From NCBI GenBank assembly GCA_032622095.1, contig CP136067.1, forward strand, positions 134,297,990 to 134,361,989: 64,000 nucleotides of DNA, given 5' to 3'. Below the pieces are notes generated by a model that was not told the origin of the DNA, did no database searches, and saw only the letters and a list, made by a program, of their open reading frames with translations. This document shows, in pieces, positions 42,952-54,290 of this stretch (position 1 is its first letter; each line of letters opens with the position of its first letter). Source of the DNA: Siphonodentalium dalli (Eukaryota > Mollusca > Scaphopoda > Gadilida > Siphonodentaliidae). Both the position numbers and the translations under genes were made by a program.

Positions 42952-44139
42952 TCTATTATATATTTTGGAAGATCTGTCTGTGTGTGTGTGTGTTCGCGAT
43001 GGACTCGAAAACGGCCGAGCCGATTTCGATGAAACTTGGTATGTGGGGTTAATTTCGGCCGGGGACTGACATGGGCCTATTAATTTGCCCGTGCGACGTG
43101 ACCTTGACCTTGAAATCGTGTCATTTCATGGTCAAACGCCCGAGTATCACGTGATTTCGATGAAAATAAGTGTCTAGGGATACTTTCGTATGGGGAGTGT
43201 CGTAAGCCTGTTCGTTTGCCCGTGCGGTGGTCAATTCAAGGTCAAATCGCGAATTTTGATGGGATTTCGACGAAATTTTATACGTGGGGTTACGTTTGTC
43301 CACTGAGTGATTTGGACGGGTCGAGTCGTTACCCCGACCTGACCTTGACCTTCAAAATGATCAATTCGATGTCAAATCGGGTAAAACCGGATGGATTTCG
43401 ACGGGTACTTTTGTCGGGTACTTTTGTCCGAGCAGTGTTTTGGACGGGTCAAATCGTGATCCCACCTCACCTTGACCTTCAAAATGGACAATTCATGGTC
43501 AAATCGCGCAATTCGCCGAAAAGCAGAACTGAGTGTTTTGGACGGGTCGAGTGACATTAACCTTCAAAATGATCAATTCGAGGTCAAATCGGATGAAACC
43601 GGATGGATTTCGACGGGTACTTTTGTCGGGTACTTTTGTCCGGGCAGTGTTTTGGACGGGTCAAATCGTGACCCCACCTAACCTTGACCTTCAAAATGGA
43701 CAATTCAAGGTCAAATCGCGCAATTCGCCGAAAAGCAGAGGGGACCGATCGGGACGAAACTTGTTACGTGTGTGTAGTTTGACCAGGCGGTCGTCGTTGT
43801 CGTATTGGTGAGCCCGTGCGACGCCCGTGCAGCGCATGCGTAGACGAGATCTCGGAAACGGGTGGAGCTATCGACTTGAAATTTGCTATGTGAATGTATC
43901 TTGCCCGGAAACGAATTTTATCGGGTCGCCGAGCCCGTGCGACGTCAGCTTCGCGCATGCGAAAACCAGATCGCAAGCTTCGCGCATGCGCAGACCAGAT
44001 ATCGGAAACGGGTGGAGCTATCGACTTGAAATTTGGTTTTTGAATAGCCCCTTCAAAATGGACAATTCAAGGTCAAATCGCGCAATTCGCCGAAAAGCAG
44101 AGGGGAATCAGCTCGGACGAAGTCGGGTCCACCTGCTAG
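42952..44139 (+). mobile_element. Helitron unit 4 (mosaic B/A/B)
   Basis: 1188 bp. Begins as type B. At about 43742 it switches inside the sequence to type A (CCGATCGGGACGAAACTTG, then the GCGCATGCG body), without a CTAG/TC border. It returns to a type B tail at about 44050 and ends GGTCCACCTGCTAG. It looks like a recombinant between the two unit types. Confidence 0.75.
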
Positions 44140-44160
44140 TCTATTATATATTTTGGGAAA

Positions 44161-44196
<36 letters not shown>

Positions 44197-44776
44197 CGCG
44201 ATGGACTCGAAAACGGCCGAGCCGATTTCGATGAAACTTGGTATGTGGGTGTACTTTCGGTCGGGGAGTGGCATAGGCCTATTGATTTGTCCGTGCGATG
44301 TGACCTTTACCTTGAAATGGGGTCATTTCAAGGTCAAACGCCCGAATATCACGGGATTTCGATGAAAATTAGTGTCTAGGGATAATTTCGTCTGGGGAGT
44401 CTCATAAGCCAATTCATTTGCCCGTGCGACGTGACATTGACCTTGAAATCGGGTCAATTCGCGAATTTTGATGGAATTTCCACGAAATTTGATACATAGG
44501 GTTACTTTTGTCCATTGAGTGTTTTGGACGGGTCAAATCGTGACCCGACGTGACCTTGACCATCAAAATGACCAATTCAAGGTCAAATCGGGTAAAACCG
44601 AATGGATTTCGACGGGTACTTTTGTCGGGTACTTTTGTCTGGGCAGTGTTTTGGACAGGTCTAATCGTGACCCCACCTGACCTTGACCTTCAAAATGGAC
44701 AATTCAAGGTCAAATCGCGCAATTCACCGAAAAGCAGAGGGAAAACAGCCCGGACGAAGTCAGGTCCACCTGCTAG
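44140..44776 (+). mobile_element. Helitron unit 5 (type B)
   Basis: 637 bp. Begins TCTATTATATATTTTGGGAA with a long TG microsatellite at ~44163-44193 and ends GGTCCACCTGCTAG, followed by the T of the target. Body as in unit 2. Confidence 0.8.
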
Positions 44777-47146
44777 TTATAATATATATTACAAATTATA
44801 GTAGACCGACATGCATATCGTATATTATAGTGATGTTGAGTAGACCGACACAAGTGTTGTATATTATGATGGTGTATAGTAGACTGGCATGTGCACCGTA
44901 CCACCATAATCAAAGTACTGACTTGAAAAATGGAGTGCTAAACCGGTAATGACGACAGTATTACCGGTAGTATAGTGTATCAGCAGAGGTATCGAAACAA
45001 CCACAGTAGTGGAGTTATGGTACCGTTCGCTTATGAAACCGCAGTGTATTAGGGATCGTCACACCCGCAAAAAGTTAAAGAAATCAATATGTCCATGCGG
45101 ATCTTGTTAAAGATATGGTAAGCATTACGGTGGGTTTCACTGTTAAGATAGTCACATCCATTAAACCGCCATTAACAGAAATAATATATTTTTGACAAAT
45201 TTTGTTCTTATGCCAATCATAAATATCAAGTAAATTGCGGCATGATATTGTCATGTTAATAATTAATCTGTGTTATGTGAACAAACGCCATGTTACGTGA
45301 ACAAACAGCATGTAAACAAACAGTATGTAAAGAGTATGCAATAAGCAAAACTCAACACTAAGAGGAGACCCCCCCCCCACTAATTAAACTTTTGTTAGAA
45401 ATGCCACCGGGTTGTATACAACATACCGGTATACATGTAGCTATCGATAATCTTCACATCTAAAGATTTCAGTGTTTAATGTGTCACCATGAATCACTCT
45501 TCTAAATGAACACCACGATGTTGAGTGTTTTGCATATCGGTCACTATTTACGAGCTATTAATAAACAAACGCTTGGCTCACAGAAAGTGTTTTGTGGATA
45601 ATAACACATTCATATGATCATATATCCTATAGGCTATACTATTATTATATCTTTGGGTAATTTTCATAATTTGGTAACTGTTATTTATGAATTATAACCT
45701 ACATGTATAACGAAGGGCATCCATGCCTTCCAGTTTCCACAGATATATAAGGAGAATCACTGCATTTTATTTTCATGCCGGCGAATCCGGATTGCATGCA
45801 TCGTGGTGCAACAGTGGTACATGCTGTGTTGAAGCGGTAACATTATCATGGTGTTGGAGGTCACCACGGTATAATACTACAGTATTGCCGTGGTGACACA
45901 ACGTTAGTGGTTGTCAACTACTTTAATATACATGTAGCTGGGCATCATATATATCATTCTATTGTGCATAATATACCGACACACGTATCATATATTATAA
46001 TGGTGTAGACTATATTAGACCGGGTGACGATTGCCTGTGCTTCGGCACAGTACAGTAGCATTGCATAGGCTGATTGGTTGAGCCATGTGATGATGCGGCC
46101 TGAAAACAGGCTTCAGTGAAATGGTTATGACTTCCCCCTGGGCGCAGGCCAGAATCTTGCGCTATCCCTCAGAATTGGTAATGAGTAAGTGGTGAGCAAA
46201 TATTAATCGGTAAATTAATTAAAATAAGCTAACAATTCACAATTTTCTTCTGAGAAATTTACATTTTAATATTTCGCGACATAATTTTCACCAATAAAAA
46301 CATATTTGTTGCATTGCAGAGTTACCCGTGTCTGTAGATATGTTACGATTCAACTGAATGTTGTTGAGCATATTTCAAGCAATTTAAATGAATTTTTTCT
46401 TCACACGAAAACTAAAATTTACAATTTTTAGGATTTTAACCTGCCTCATTTTGATCAGCAATTGTTGTGCACACTGATTGAACGTCTATAATCACTCGAT
46501 AGGTCAAGTTATGCCTTGACATGACAGAATCTGGCTAGAAATTGGACAACAATATTTGTTTGGTGTTGACATAATTAACATGGGAATCTCCATAGACAAC
46601 GGTAAAATTGCGATAAAAACTAAAATAATACGAAATGAAAGTCGTCATTCGCTAGCCTGGTGCAGAATAATATACGAGTCATGTTCTATAAGATATGTCG
46701 TTTTCATTCGATTAATTAGTTTCGTAATTAAGAATCAATGACAATCAAAACATTCCACCGCAGACGAATTTCAGCTACGGAATATGCCGAAAGTTTATAA
46801 ATGTCAACAACTCACCTTTCACATATAGAATGCGAAAGAAATCTACAGTCATTAAAGATCCATAATATAAATACTCATATATACGTAATGAAAACATGAA
46901 TTATAGACAAAAGGATGAGATTTAACGATGAAATGCAATAGAATTTCCCCACTTCAGTTGCACGGAAACCCCCCTCAAATTCAAGCTGCCTGTGATTCTA
47001 AAAACAGAGCAACGTTACGTTGGGGATGCCGATAAAGGCAGATCGGTGATTGGTCGGAACTTTTGACAAAGATTTGACAAATTTTTGACAATCCGGACAG
47101 CCGGTTGGTCGACGCCACAGACAAGATCGCGGAGAAGTGAACGCAA
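44777..47146 (+). repeat. Right part of copy A, no gene recognised
   Basis: Matches 49684-52038 of copy B. Contains a minisatellite tail, a C-run near 45370, TA(C)CGGTA-type short palindromes (44945-44970) and the hairpin CTGTGCTTCGGCACAG near 46040. Open frames near 46556-46741 and their partners in copy B differ in length and show no domain. Confidence 0.6.
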
Positions 47147-47769
47147 GGGACCCACGTCGAAGGCACCTTGACAATCGTGGAGTTTGAAGTGTCAAAAATA
47201 AAAGCACCAAACGCCACCTGCTGTGCAAAAAAGCATCAAAATTACTACAGTCACAGTCAAAACACAGTGTAGCAACACAGTGCAGTGTACTAGCTAGGTT
47301 AACCCTCACAAACAATGCTCTTGCCCTTGAGTTCAATGTCATCAGCATATAAGATCCCACTGCTGCCACCCAATGTATAAGCACGGCCATTCAATGTATG
47401 CACAGGAATCATTCACCATTTTTATTATGTTTTTTATTGTTTTTAAACAATTCCTACATATATATTAATAGCTGTGTACAAGAATTCATTTAGTATAGAA
47501 AGGGTTAAACAACGGCTTCTGTCATTTTTTAATTTGACTTCTTTTTCGGTAGTATTTTTCAAGAATAATTTGAAATTAAACCTTCCCACCATCAAACCTA
47601 TGAAACCATATGGATACACCATTGTTCATGTCCGCATGTGTATAAGCACCTTGACATGTGTAATATATGTCTGTCTCTATATGTAAGTTATATGTGGGTG
47701 TTAACACATGCATGTAATGGTGTATGTATTAGAGTGCACCTACACATGTATGAATGTAAGGGTGTTTTC

Positions 47770-47910
47770 ACATTTATTCCTTATTTGTGCTTAAGTGCAA
47801 CTATTTGGACTTAAGCGCAAATATTTGGCCTTAAGCGTAAATATTTGTGCTTAAGTGCAAATAACTTGTCATTTGCACTTAAGCGCAAATCATTTGTGCT
47901 TAGCGCAAAT
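47770..47910. repeat. GCGCTTAAGCGC palindromes (copy B, first cluster)
   Basis: Same motif as at 39350-39450 but with additional units (TTGGACTTAAGCGCAAATAT, TTGGCCTTAAGCGTAAATAT). The array has therefore changed length since the duplication. Confidence 0.65.
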
Positions 47911-48849
47911 AAAAATTCATATGATTTGATCCCCCCTTAATTAATATTAAATGGCACAGTGCCTAAACACACCACTCAAGTCTATGTAGACCCACCATAT
48001 GAGTGAAGCAATCCCCCCCAGTAACTCATAATTCCCTTTTTTTAACATGTAAATGGTAAAGATCTAAATGATATGTCTGTTATAAAATATATAAAATATA
48101 TTTTTGGGGGCAGGGATGCTGATAATATTAGATAGGGTTCCCCCTTCTTTCAAGTCAATACATGTAAGTACACCATATGAGAAAAGCAAGCCCCCCTCTC
48201 ATTAACCCCTAATTACCTTTTTATGGTCATGGAACTGGTATTATATCTGTGCATGAAATGTCCCTTTAATAAAATATACAAGAGCGCTGGGGGTAAGGCA
48301 CCAATTACTGGGACACCAGGAGCAGAGATGGTGATATGCATATGGAAATATGTTTTTCTTCAATTTTCGAGTTTGTAGTGGACTACTACTATGAGATGAA
48401 CTCAATCATTCATAATTGGAGGGGAGTAAGGGGGTGTCAAACGCTTAAATCATATGCGCGTAAGCGAAAATAAATTGTTAGATGTATGTTTGCACTTGAG
48501 CGCAAATAATTTCTGCTTAAGGGCAAATATTTGCGCTTAAGTTTAAGCGCAAATCAATAATAAATGTGAAGAGGGCCTCCCATATGTATGTTCTTGGGTT
48601 TTCAGTGTATGGTATTAGGCTTTAGACACAAAAAATCTATATGTATTTTAAAGGGCTTGAGACCTTCTGCACCATAACCCATTAGAATATGTGATTGTTG
48701 TAATCAAACACATGTGTTAATGTGATATGTGTTACGCCTGCATTGAATTTTTTTAAGGAGCTGATCTTAATGCTCATGGGGAATTGATGGTATTTCCACA
48801 TCAGCTGGTGTTGATGCTCATCCTTATGGGAGGCGCTTTTCATATAAAT

Positions 48850-49010
48850 CATTTATGTGTGCTTAAACACAAATATTTTTGCTTAAGCGTAATTGATTTG
48901 CGCTTAAGCTCAAGTCATTTGTGCTTAAGTGCAAATGACAGAGATTATTTGCACTTAAGCACATATATTTACATTTAAGCGCAAATATTTGCACTTAAGC
49001 GCACATAAGG
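48850..49010. repeat. GCGCTTAAGCGC palindromes (copy B, third cluster)
   Basis: Longer than the matching copy A cluster by about two units (TTGCGCTTAAGCTCAAGTCA, TTGTGCTTAAGTGCAAATGA). Ends with AATAAATGTGAAAACGGCAT. Confidence 0.65.
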
Positions 49011-49409
49011 AATAAATGTGAAAACGGCATCCCATACATCCTCCGATGTTATGTAAGGGCATATATGCCAAACATTGACTGTTTTTGTTTAATTTGACAG
49101 AGTTCACCTCTAATGTATCCTGTCATTTATTTGGAAAGGGGCGTGGACCTTGACCTGCTTTTGTTTATTTGTTTTTGAATGAAGTTCATCTCACAATTTA
49201 TGCGAGTGCACCTATCGTCCTTATACAAAAATTTCCTCCCTGCATTTTCAAGGGCTTGAGATCTTCAATTAATCATATTACTAGTAATAGATTAATTGGC
49301 TGCATTATAAATTGTTTTTATATTAATATTTTCTCTTTGCGTTTTCTTGAGACTAGGAGGTATAATTATAGTTATTATATGATCGGTGGATCGGTTTGGT
49401 TCATACCAT

Positions 49410-49800
49410 TATAATACACCATACGCATGCTGGTGAGCTGATACACCATTATAATATGGTGTAATATACGATATGCGACGTCGGTCTACTATACACCATT
49501 ATGATATATGATACGTCATGTGTCTGTCTCTGCCTATACACAATTATAATATATGATATGCGGGGTCGGTCTACTATACACCATTATAATATATGATAAG
49601 CCTGTCGGTCTACTGCACACCATTATACTATACACTGTACACCATTATAATATACAATATGTGGGTCGGTCTAATACACATCATTATAATATATATTACA
49701 AATTATAGTAGACTGACATGCATATCGTATATTATAGTGATGTAGAGTAGACCGACACAAGTGTTGTATATTATGATGGTGTATAGTAGATTGACATGAG
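49410..49800 (+). repeat. ACCATTATAATATATGATATG minisatellite (copy B, uninterrupted)
   Basis: The same units as in copy A, here without the 28S piece or the Helitron chain. Units run TACACCATTATAATATATGA...GTCGGTCTAC. Around 49700 they turn into the inverted form GTAGACYGACATG. Confidence 0.75.
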
Positions 49801-52329
49801 CACCGTACCACTATAATCAAAGTAACTGACTTGAAAAATGGAGTGCTAGCCTGGTAATGACGACAGTATTACCGGTAGTATACAGTATCAACAGAGGTAT
49901 CGAAACAACCACAGTAGTGGAGTTATGGTACCGTTCGCTTATGAAACCGCAGTTTATTAGGGATCGTCACACCCGCAAAAAGTTAAAGAAATCAATATGT
50001 CCATGCGGATATTGTTAAAGATATGGTAAGCATTGCGGTGGGTTTCATTGTTAAGATAGTCACATCCATTAAACCGCCATTAACAGAAATAATATATTTT
50101 TGACAAATTTTGTTCGTATGCCAATCATAAATATCAAGTAAATTGCGGTATGTTATTGTCATGTTAATAATTAATCTGTGTTATGTGAACAAACGCCATG
50201 TTACGTAAACAAACAGTATGTAAAGAGTATGCAATAAGCAAAACTCAACACTGATGAGAACCCCCCCCCCTCCCCATTAATTAAACTTTTGTTAGAAATG
50301 CCACCGGGTTGTATACAACATACCGGTATACATGTAGCTATCGATAATATTCACATCTAAAGATTTCAGTGTGTAATGGGACACCATGAATCACTCTTCT
50401 AAATGAACACTACGATGTTGAGTGTTTTGCATATCGGTCACTATTTACGAGCTATTAATAAACAAACGCTTGGCTCACAGAAAGTGTTTTGTGGATAATA
50501 ACACATTCATATGATCATATATCCTATAGGCTATACTATTAGTATATTTTGGGGTAATTTTCATAATTTGGTAACTGTTATTTATGAATTATAACCTACA
50601 TGTACAACGAAGGGCATCCATGTCTTCAAGTTTCCACAGATATATAAGGAGAATCACTGCATTTTATTTTCATGCCGGCGAATCCGGATTGCATGCATCG
50701 TGGTGCAACAGTGGTACATGCTGTGTTGAAGCGGTAACATTATCATGGTGTTGGAGGTCATCGCGGTATAATACTACAGTATTGCCGGGGTGACACCACG
50801 TTAGTGGTTGTCAACTACTTTAAGTATACATGTAGCTGGGCATCATATATATATATCATTCTATTGTGCATAATATACCGACACGCCTATCATCAATTAT
50901 AATGGTGTAGACTATAATAGACTGGGTGACGATTGCCTGTGCTTCAGCACTGTAGCATTGCATCAGCTGATTGGTTGAGCCATGTGCTGATGCGGCCTGA
51001 AAACAGGCTTCAGTGAAATGATTATGACTTCCCCCTGGGCGCAGGCAAGAATCTTGCGCTATCCCTCAGAATTGATAATGAGTAAGTGTTGAGCAAATAT
51101 TAATCGGTAAATTAATTAAAATAAGCTAACAATTCACAATTTTCTTCTGAAAATTTACATTTTAATATTTCGCGACATAATTTTCACCAATACAAACATA
51201 TTTGTTGCATTGCAGAGTTACCCGTGTCTGTAGATATGTTACGATTCAACTGAATGTTGTTGAGCATATTACAAGCAATTTAAATGAAATTTTTCTTTAC
51301 ACGAAAACTAAAATTTACAATTTTTAGGATTTTAACCTGCCTCATTTTGATCAGCAATTGTTGTGCACACTGATTGAACGTCTATAATCACTCGATAGGT
51401 CAAGTTATGCCTTGACATGCCAGAATCTGGCTAGAAATTGGACAAACAATATTTTTTTAGTGTTGACAAAATTAACATGGGAAGACAACGGTAAAATTGC
51501 GATAAAAACTAAAATAATGCGAAATGAAAGTCGTCTTTTGCTAGCCTGGTGCAGAATAATATACGAGTCATGTTCTTTAAGATATGTCGTTTTCATTCGA
51601 TTAATTAGTTTCGTAATTAACGGATCAATGACAATCAAAACATTCCACCGCAGACGAATTTCAGCTACGGAATATGCCGAAAGTTTATAATTGTCAACAA
51701 CTCACCATTCACATATAGAATGCGAAAGAAATCTACAGTCATTAAAGATCCATAATATAAATACTCATATATACGTAATGAAAACATGAATTATAGACAA
51801 AAGGATGAGATTTAACGATGAAATGCAATAGAATTTCCCCACTTCATTTGCACGGAAAACCCCCTCAAATTCAAGATGCCTGTGATTCTAAAAATAGAGC
51901 AACGTTACGCAGGGGGGATGCCGATAAAGGCAGATCGGCGAATGGTCGGAACTTTTGACAAAGATTTGACAAATTTTTGACAATCCGGACAGCCGGTTGG
52001 TCGACGCCACAGACAAGATCGCGGAGAAGTGAGCGCAAATATTCTCTGTTGGGATTCCAATTGTTGGCTTTTTAAATATGCACATATGCGCACATATGCG
52101 CGCGAAGCGAGCTCCCGTAGGTCAGGTTTTGGATCCATATATTCAATATATATGTTTTTGGAACATAATTAGGTAGTCCATATCGGACGCCAACGTGGAA
52201 TTAAAATTTTTTGTTTAATTTTCACACATATTTATTAGTTATGTAGATGGAGTTATCATTAAACCTCACATCCTTATGTTGTTTATGTGGATGGAGAGAT
52301 CATTAAACCTCACATCCTTATATTTGTTA

Positions 52330-52494
52330 TAGTAATGCCCAAAGCAATTGACCACTTAACCACAGCAGAATTATGGGTATTTTTTCAGGATTTAGTCGGA
52401 AATATGGCTTGTTGCCATTCATCGGAAAGCTTTTCCTGAAAAATTACACATAATTCTGCTGTGGTTAAGTGGTCAATTACTTTGAACATTACTG
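52330..52494. mobile_element. Palindromic MITE copy 1, TA-flanked
   Basis: Arms (C/T)AGTAATGCCCAAAGCAATTG...CCACAGCAGAATTATG and CATAATTCTGCTGTGG...AATTACTTTGAACATTACTG, flanked by TA on both sides, as for Tc1/mariner-type MITEs. It carries ~35 extra central bases (GGAAATATGGCTTGTTGCC) absent from copies 2 and 3. Confidence 0.75.
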
Positions 52495-52540
52495 TATGAG
52501 GATTGAGTTATCATTAAACCTCAAATCCTTATATTGGTTA

Positions 52541-52669
52541 CAGTAATGCCCAAAGTAATTGACCACTTAACCACAGCAGAATTATGGGTATTTTTTCAGC
52601 ATTTAAAATCCTGATAAATTACCCATTATTCTGCTGTGCTTAAGTGGTCAATTACTTTGAACATTACTG
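52541..52669. mobile_element. Palindromic MITE copy 2, TA-flanked
   Basis: 129 bp, same arms as copy 1 with a short centre (CAGCATTTAAAATCCTG). Both sides read TA. Confidence 0.75.
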
Positions 52670-52715
52670 TATGAGGATTGAGTTATCATTAAACCTCAAA
52701 TCCTTATATTGGTTA

Positions 52716-52845
52716 CAGTAATGCCCAAATTAATTGACCACTTAACCACATCATAATTATGGGTAATTTTTCAGGATTTAAAATCATGAAAAAAATACCC
52801 ATAATTTTGCTGTGGTTAAGTGATCAATTACTTTGGACATTACTG
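52716..52845. mobile_element. Palindromic MITE copy 3, TA-flanked
   Basis: 130 bp, the most diverged arms (CACATCATAATTATGGG). Both sides read TA. Confidence 0.75.
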
Positions 52846-53039
52846 TATGTAGATGGAGTTAAACCTCACAACAGTGTGTTGGGGATTTGGACCTTGACTT
52901 GGGACCTTTGGTTTTTAACGCAACAAATGCGAGTACACCTTATACACAAATTTCTTGGATAAGATGAGTTTGAAGCCTGCTTACATTTCGAAATGTTGTC
53001 AGTTTTGTATCGTCTGCAGCGGAACGCGGCATGTTGAAG

Positions 53040-53890
53040 CAAAAGTTACAAGAGATAAAATATGTACGTAACGAGACTATAATACAAATGAAAAACGATA
53101 CAGGCGATACAGGGAACTAAGGGTTGAACCGATATAAATGTGTAGAGTGATAACGACCATTGTTGACATATTATGCATCTCAACTCTACTGTTGCAACAA
53201 GGCTATAAAATAGGGGGGTGTCAGATTCTTAGTTATCTCTATATAGTGACAGAATAGTCATTTATGGACTTCTATAGTGGTACAATTCAAATTAGAATAA
53301 AATGACAACAATATGTATGTAACACAACTATACCGATGAATAATAATTTAGGCCGGGATTAGATGTTGGGTTGGTTATATGGACTCGGAGAAAAAGGGGT
53401 ACATACCGATGAACTGACATTAATTAATAGAGCGATAGCGATCAATGTTGCCATGTAATGCATCGCGACTGTACTGTGGCGGCAATGATATAAAATTGGG
53501 GGGGGGGGGGGTCGGAAATTATCGCTATCTCTATAGATGGCACCATAATTATATAGAAAGGAATAGCAATTGATATACTTATACGCCACAGTAATATCAT
53601 AGACGTAAGTATCGCAAGATAAAAATATGTACATAACTCGACAATACCGATGACAAAAATTAATTAATTGGATCGGGATTAGAGGTTGGGTTGGTTACAT
53701 GTGGATAATTGGATGTGCGGTTAATACCGATGAAACGATATAAATTAGTAGAGCGATAAAGACCATGCTATGCGGGGAAAATAGGGGTTGATACGATAGA
53801 CCGAAATAAATTTGTCGAGTGATAGTGACCCATGTTGACGTATAAAGTAACGCGACTGTACTGTCGCACAATTATCAGGTAGAAATGGTC
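53040..53890 (+). repeat. Three diverged tandem repeats of ~310 bp
   Basis: Order GATATAAAT...AGAGTGATAACGACC, GTTGACATATTATGCATC, CGACTGTACTGT, a G-run, TCGCTATCTCTATA, ATATGTACATAAC, ACCGATGA, GGGATTAGATGTTGGGTTGG occurs near 53130, near 53430 and (partly) near 53750. No coding content. Confidence 0.65.
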
Positions 53891-53974
53891 CAACATGTAC
53901 CTGATGTCCAATATGGAGCAGCTCAGAAAACATTCGCAGGGCCCTAAAATTTATTTAACACACGCCGGATTTCC

Positions 53975-54290
53975 CGTTCAAATCGATTTATGTTGATAAA
54001 ACTCTTATTTTTCAAAAGTTTAAGCTGAGACCTGGTGTGTCTGCGTGAAATACCTATATATTCCTAAAATGACAGGTTCCAGCACGTAATTATGTTTTAG
54101 ATAGAATAAATTAATTTTTTTCGATGATAAATTTTAACATAGGATTTGACATTCAAATCGATTTATGTCGATAAAACTCTTATTTTTCAAAATTTTAAGC
54201 TGAGACTTGGTATGTCTGAGTGGAATACTTATATATTCCTAAAATTACAGGGTCCAGCACGTAATTATCTTTTCGATGATAAAAATCGAG
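53975..54290 (+). repeat. Two ~170-bp direct repeats
   Basis: CAAATCGATTTATGTTGATA...AAACTCTTATTTTTCAAAA...TTTAAGCTGAGAC...ATATATTCCTAAAAT...CCAGCACGTAATTAT occurs at 53979 and again at 54151 with few changes. Confidence 0.8.

Larger units (their letters stand above)
41229..44776 (+). mobile_element. Chain of five head-to-tail Helitron-like units
   Basis: The block starts TCTCATATATATTTTGAAG at 41229 and ends GTCCACCTGCTAG at 44776. Its flanks are A on the left and T on the right, and copy B shows the empty A|T site at 49683/49684. TC start, CTAG end with a GC-rich stem a few bases before, A-T target and absence of target duplication are the Helitron signature (family knowledge). Inside, four further CTAG/TC junctions occur without any spacer base, so the units abut directly. 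No Rep/helicase frame is present; units are 510-1188 bp and non-autonomous. Long frames inside come from repeats and are not genes. Confidence 0.85.
37582..47146 (+). repeat. Large tandem duplication, copy A (with three insertions)
   Basis: From AGGCACCTTGACAATCG at 37582 to AGAAGTGAACGCAA at 47146 the sequence matches copy B (47161-52038) collinearly, with a few percent differences by eye. Copy A is 9565 bp because it holds extra blocks at 38150-39308, 40956-41034 and 41229-44776. Without them it is ~4.8 kb, as in B. No gene is conserved; frames shared by both copies have no known domain. Internal features are GCGCTTAAGCGC palindrome arrays, a GTCGGTCTAC minisatellite, several C-runs and a hairpin TGTGCTTCGGCACA near 46040. 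Confidence 0.9.
47161..52038 (+). repeat. Large tandem duplication, copy B (uninterrupted)
   Basis: 4878 bp, head to tail with copy A, separated by only 14 bp (GGGACCCACGTCGA). It begins AGGCACCTTGACAATCG and ends GAAGTGAGCGCAA. It preserves the empty sites of the hAT-like element (~47733-47740), the 28S piece (~49467) and the Helitron chain (49683/49684). It therefore shows the state before those insertions. No gene is recognised. Confidence 0.9.
52240..52860 (+). repeat. Minisatellite that co-amplified a MITE
   Basis: A ~45-bp unit (GGAGTTATCATTAAACCTCA + CATCCTTATRTTGGTTA) occurs first without (52244, 52289) and then with a palindromic insert. The inserts are at 52330-52494, 52541-52669 and 52716-52845. 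The last unit is cut short near 52860. Confidence 0.8.

Noticed and set aside
41835-44801. Many frames of 60-139 codons on both strands
   Set aside because: All lie in the repeated Helitron units; no Rep or helicase motif.
46556-46741. Frames shared by both tandem copies (also 51412-51690)
   Set aside because: Different lengths in the two copies, no domain, no codon-level constraint visible.
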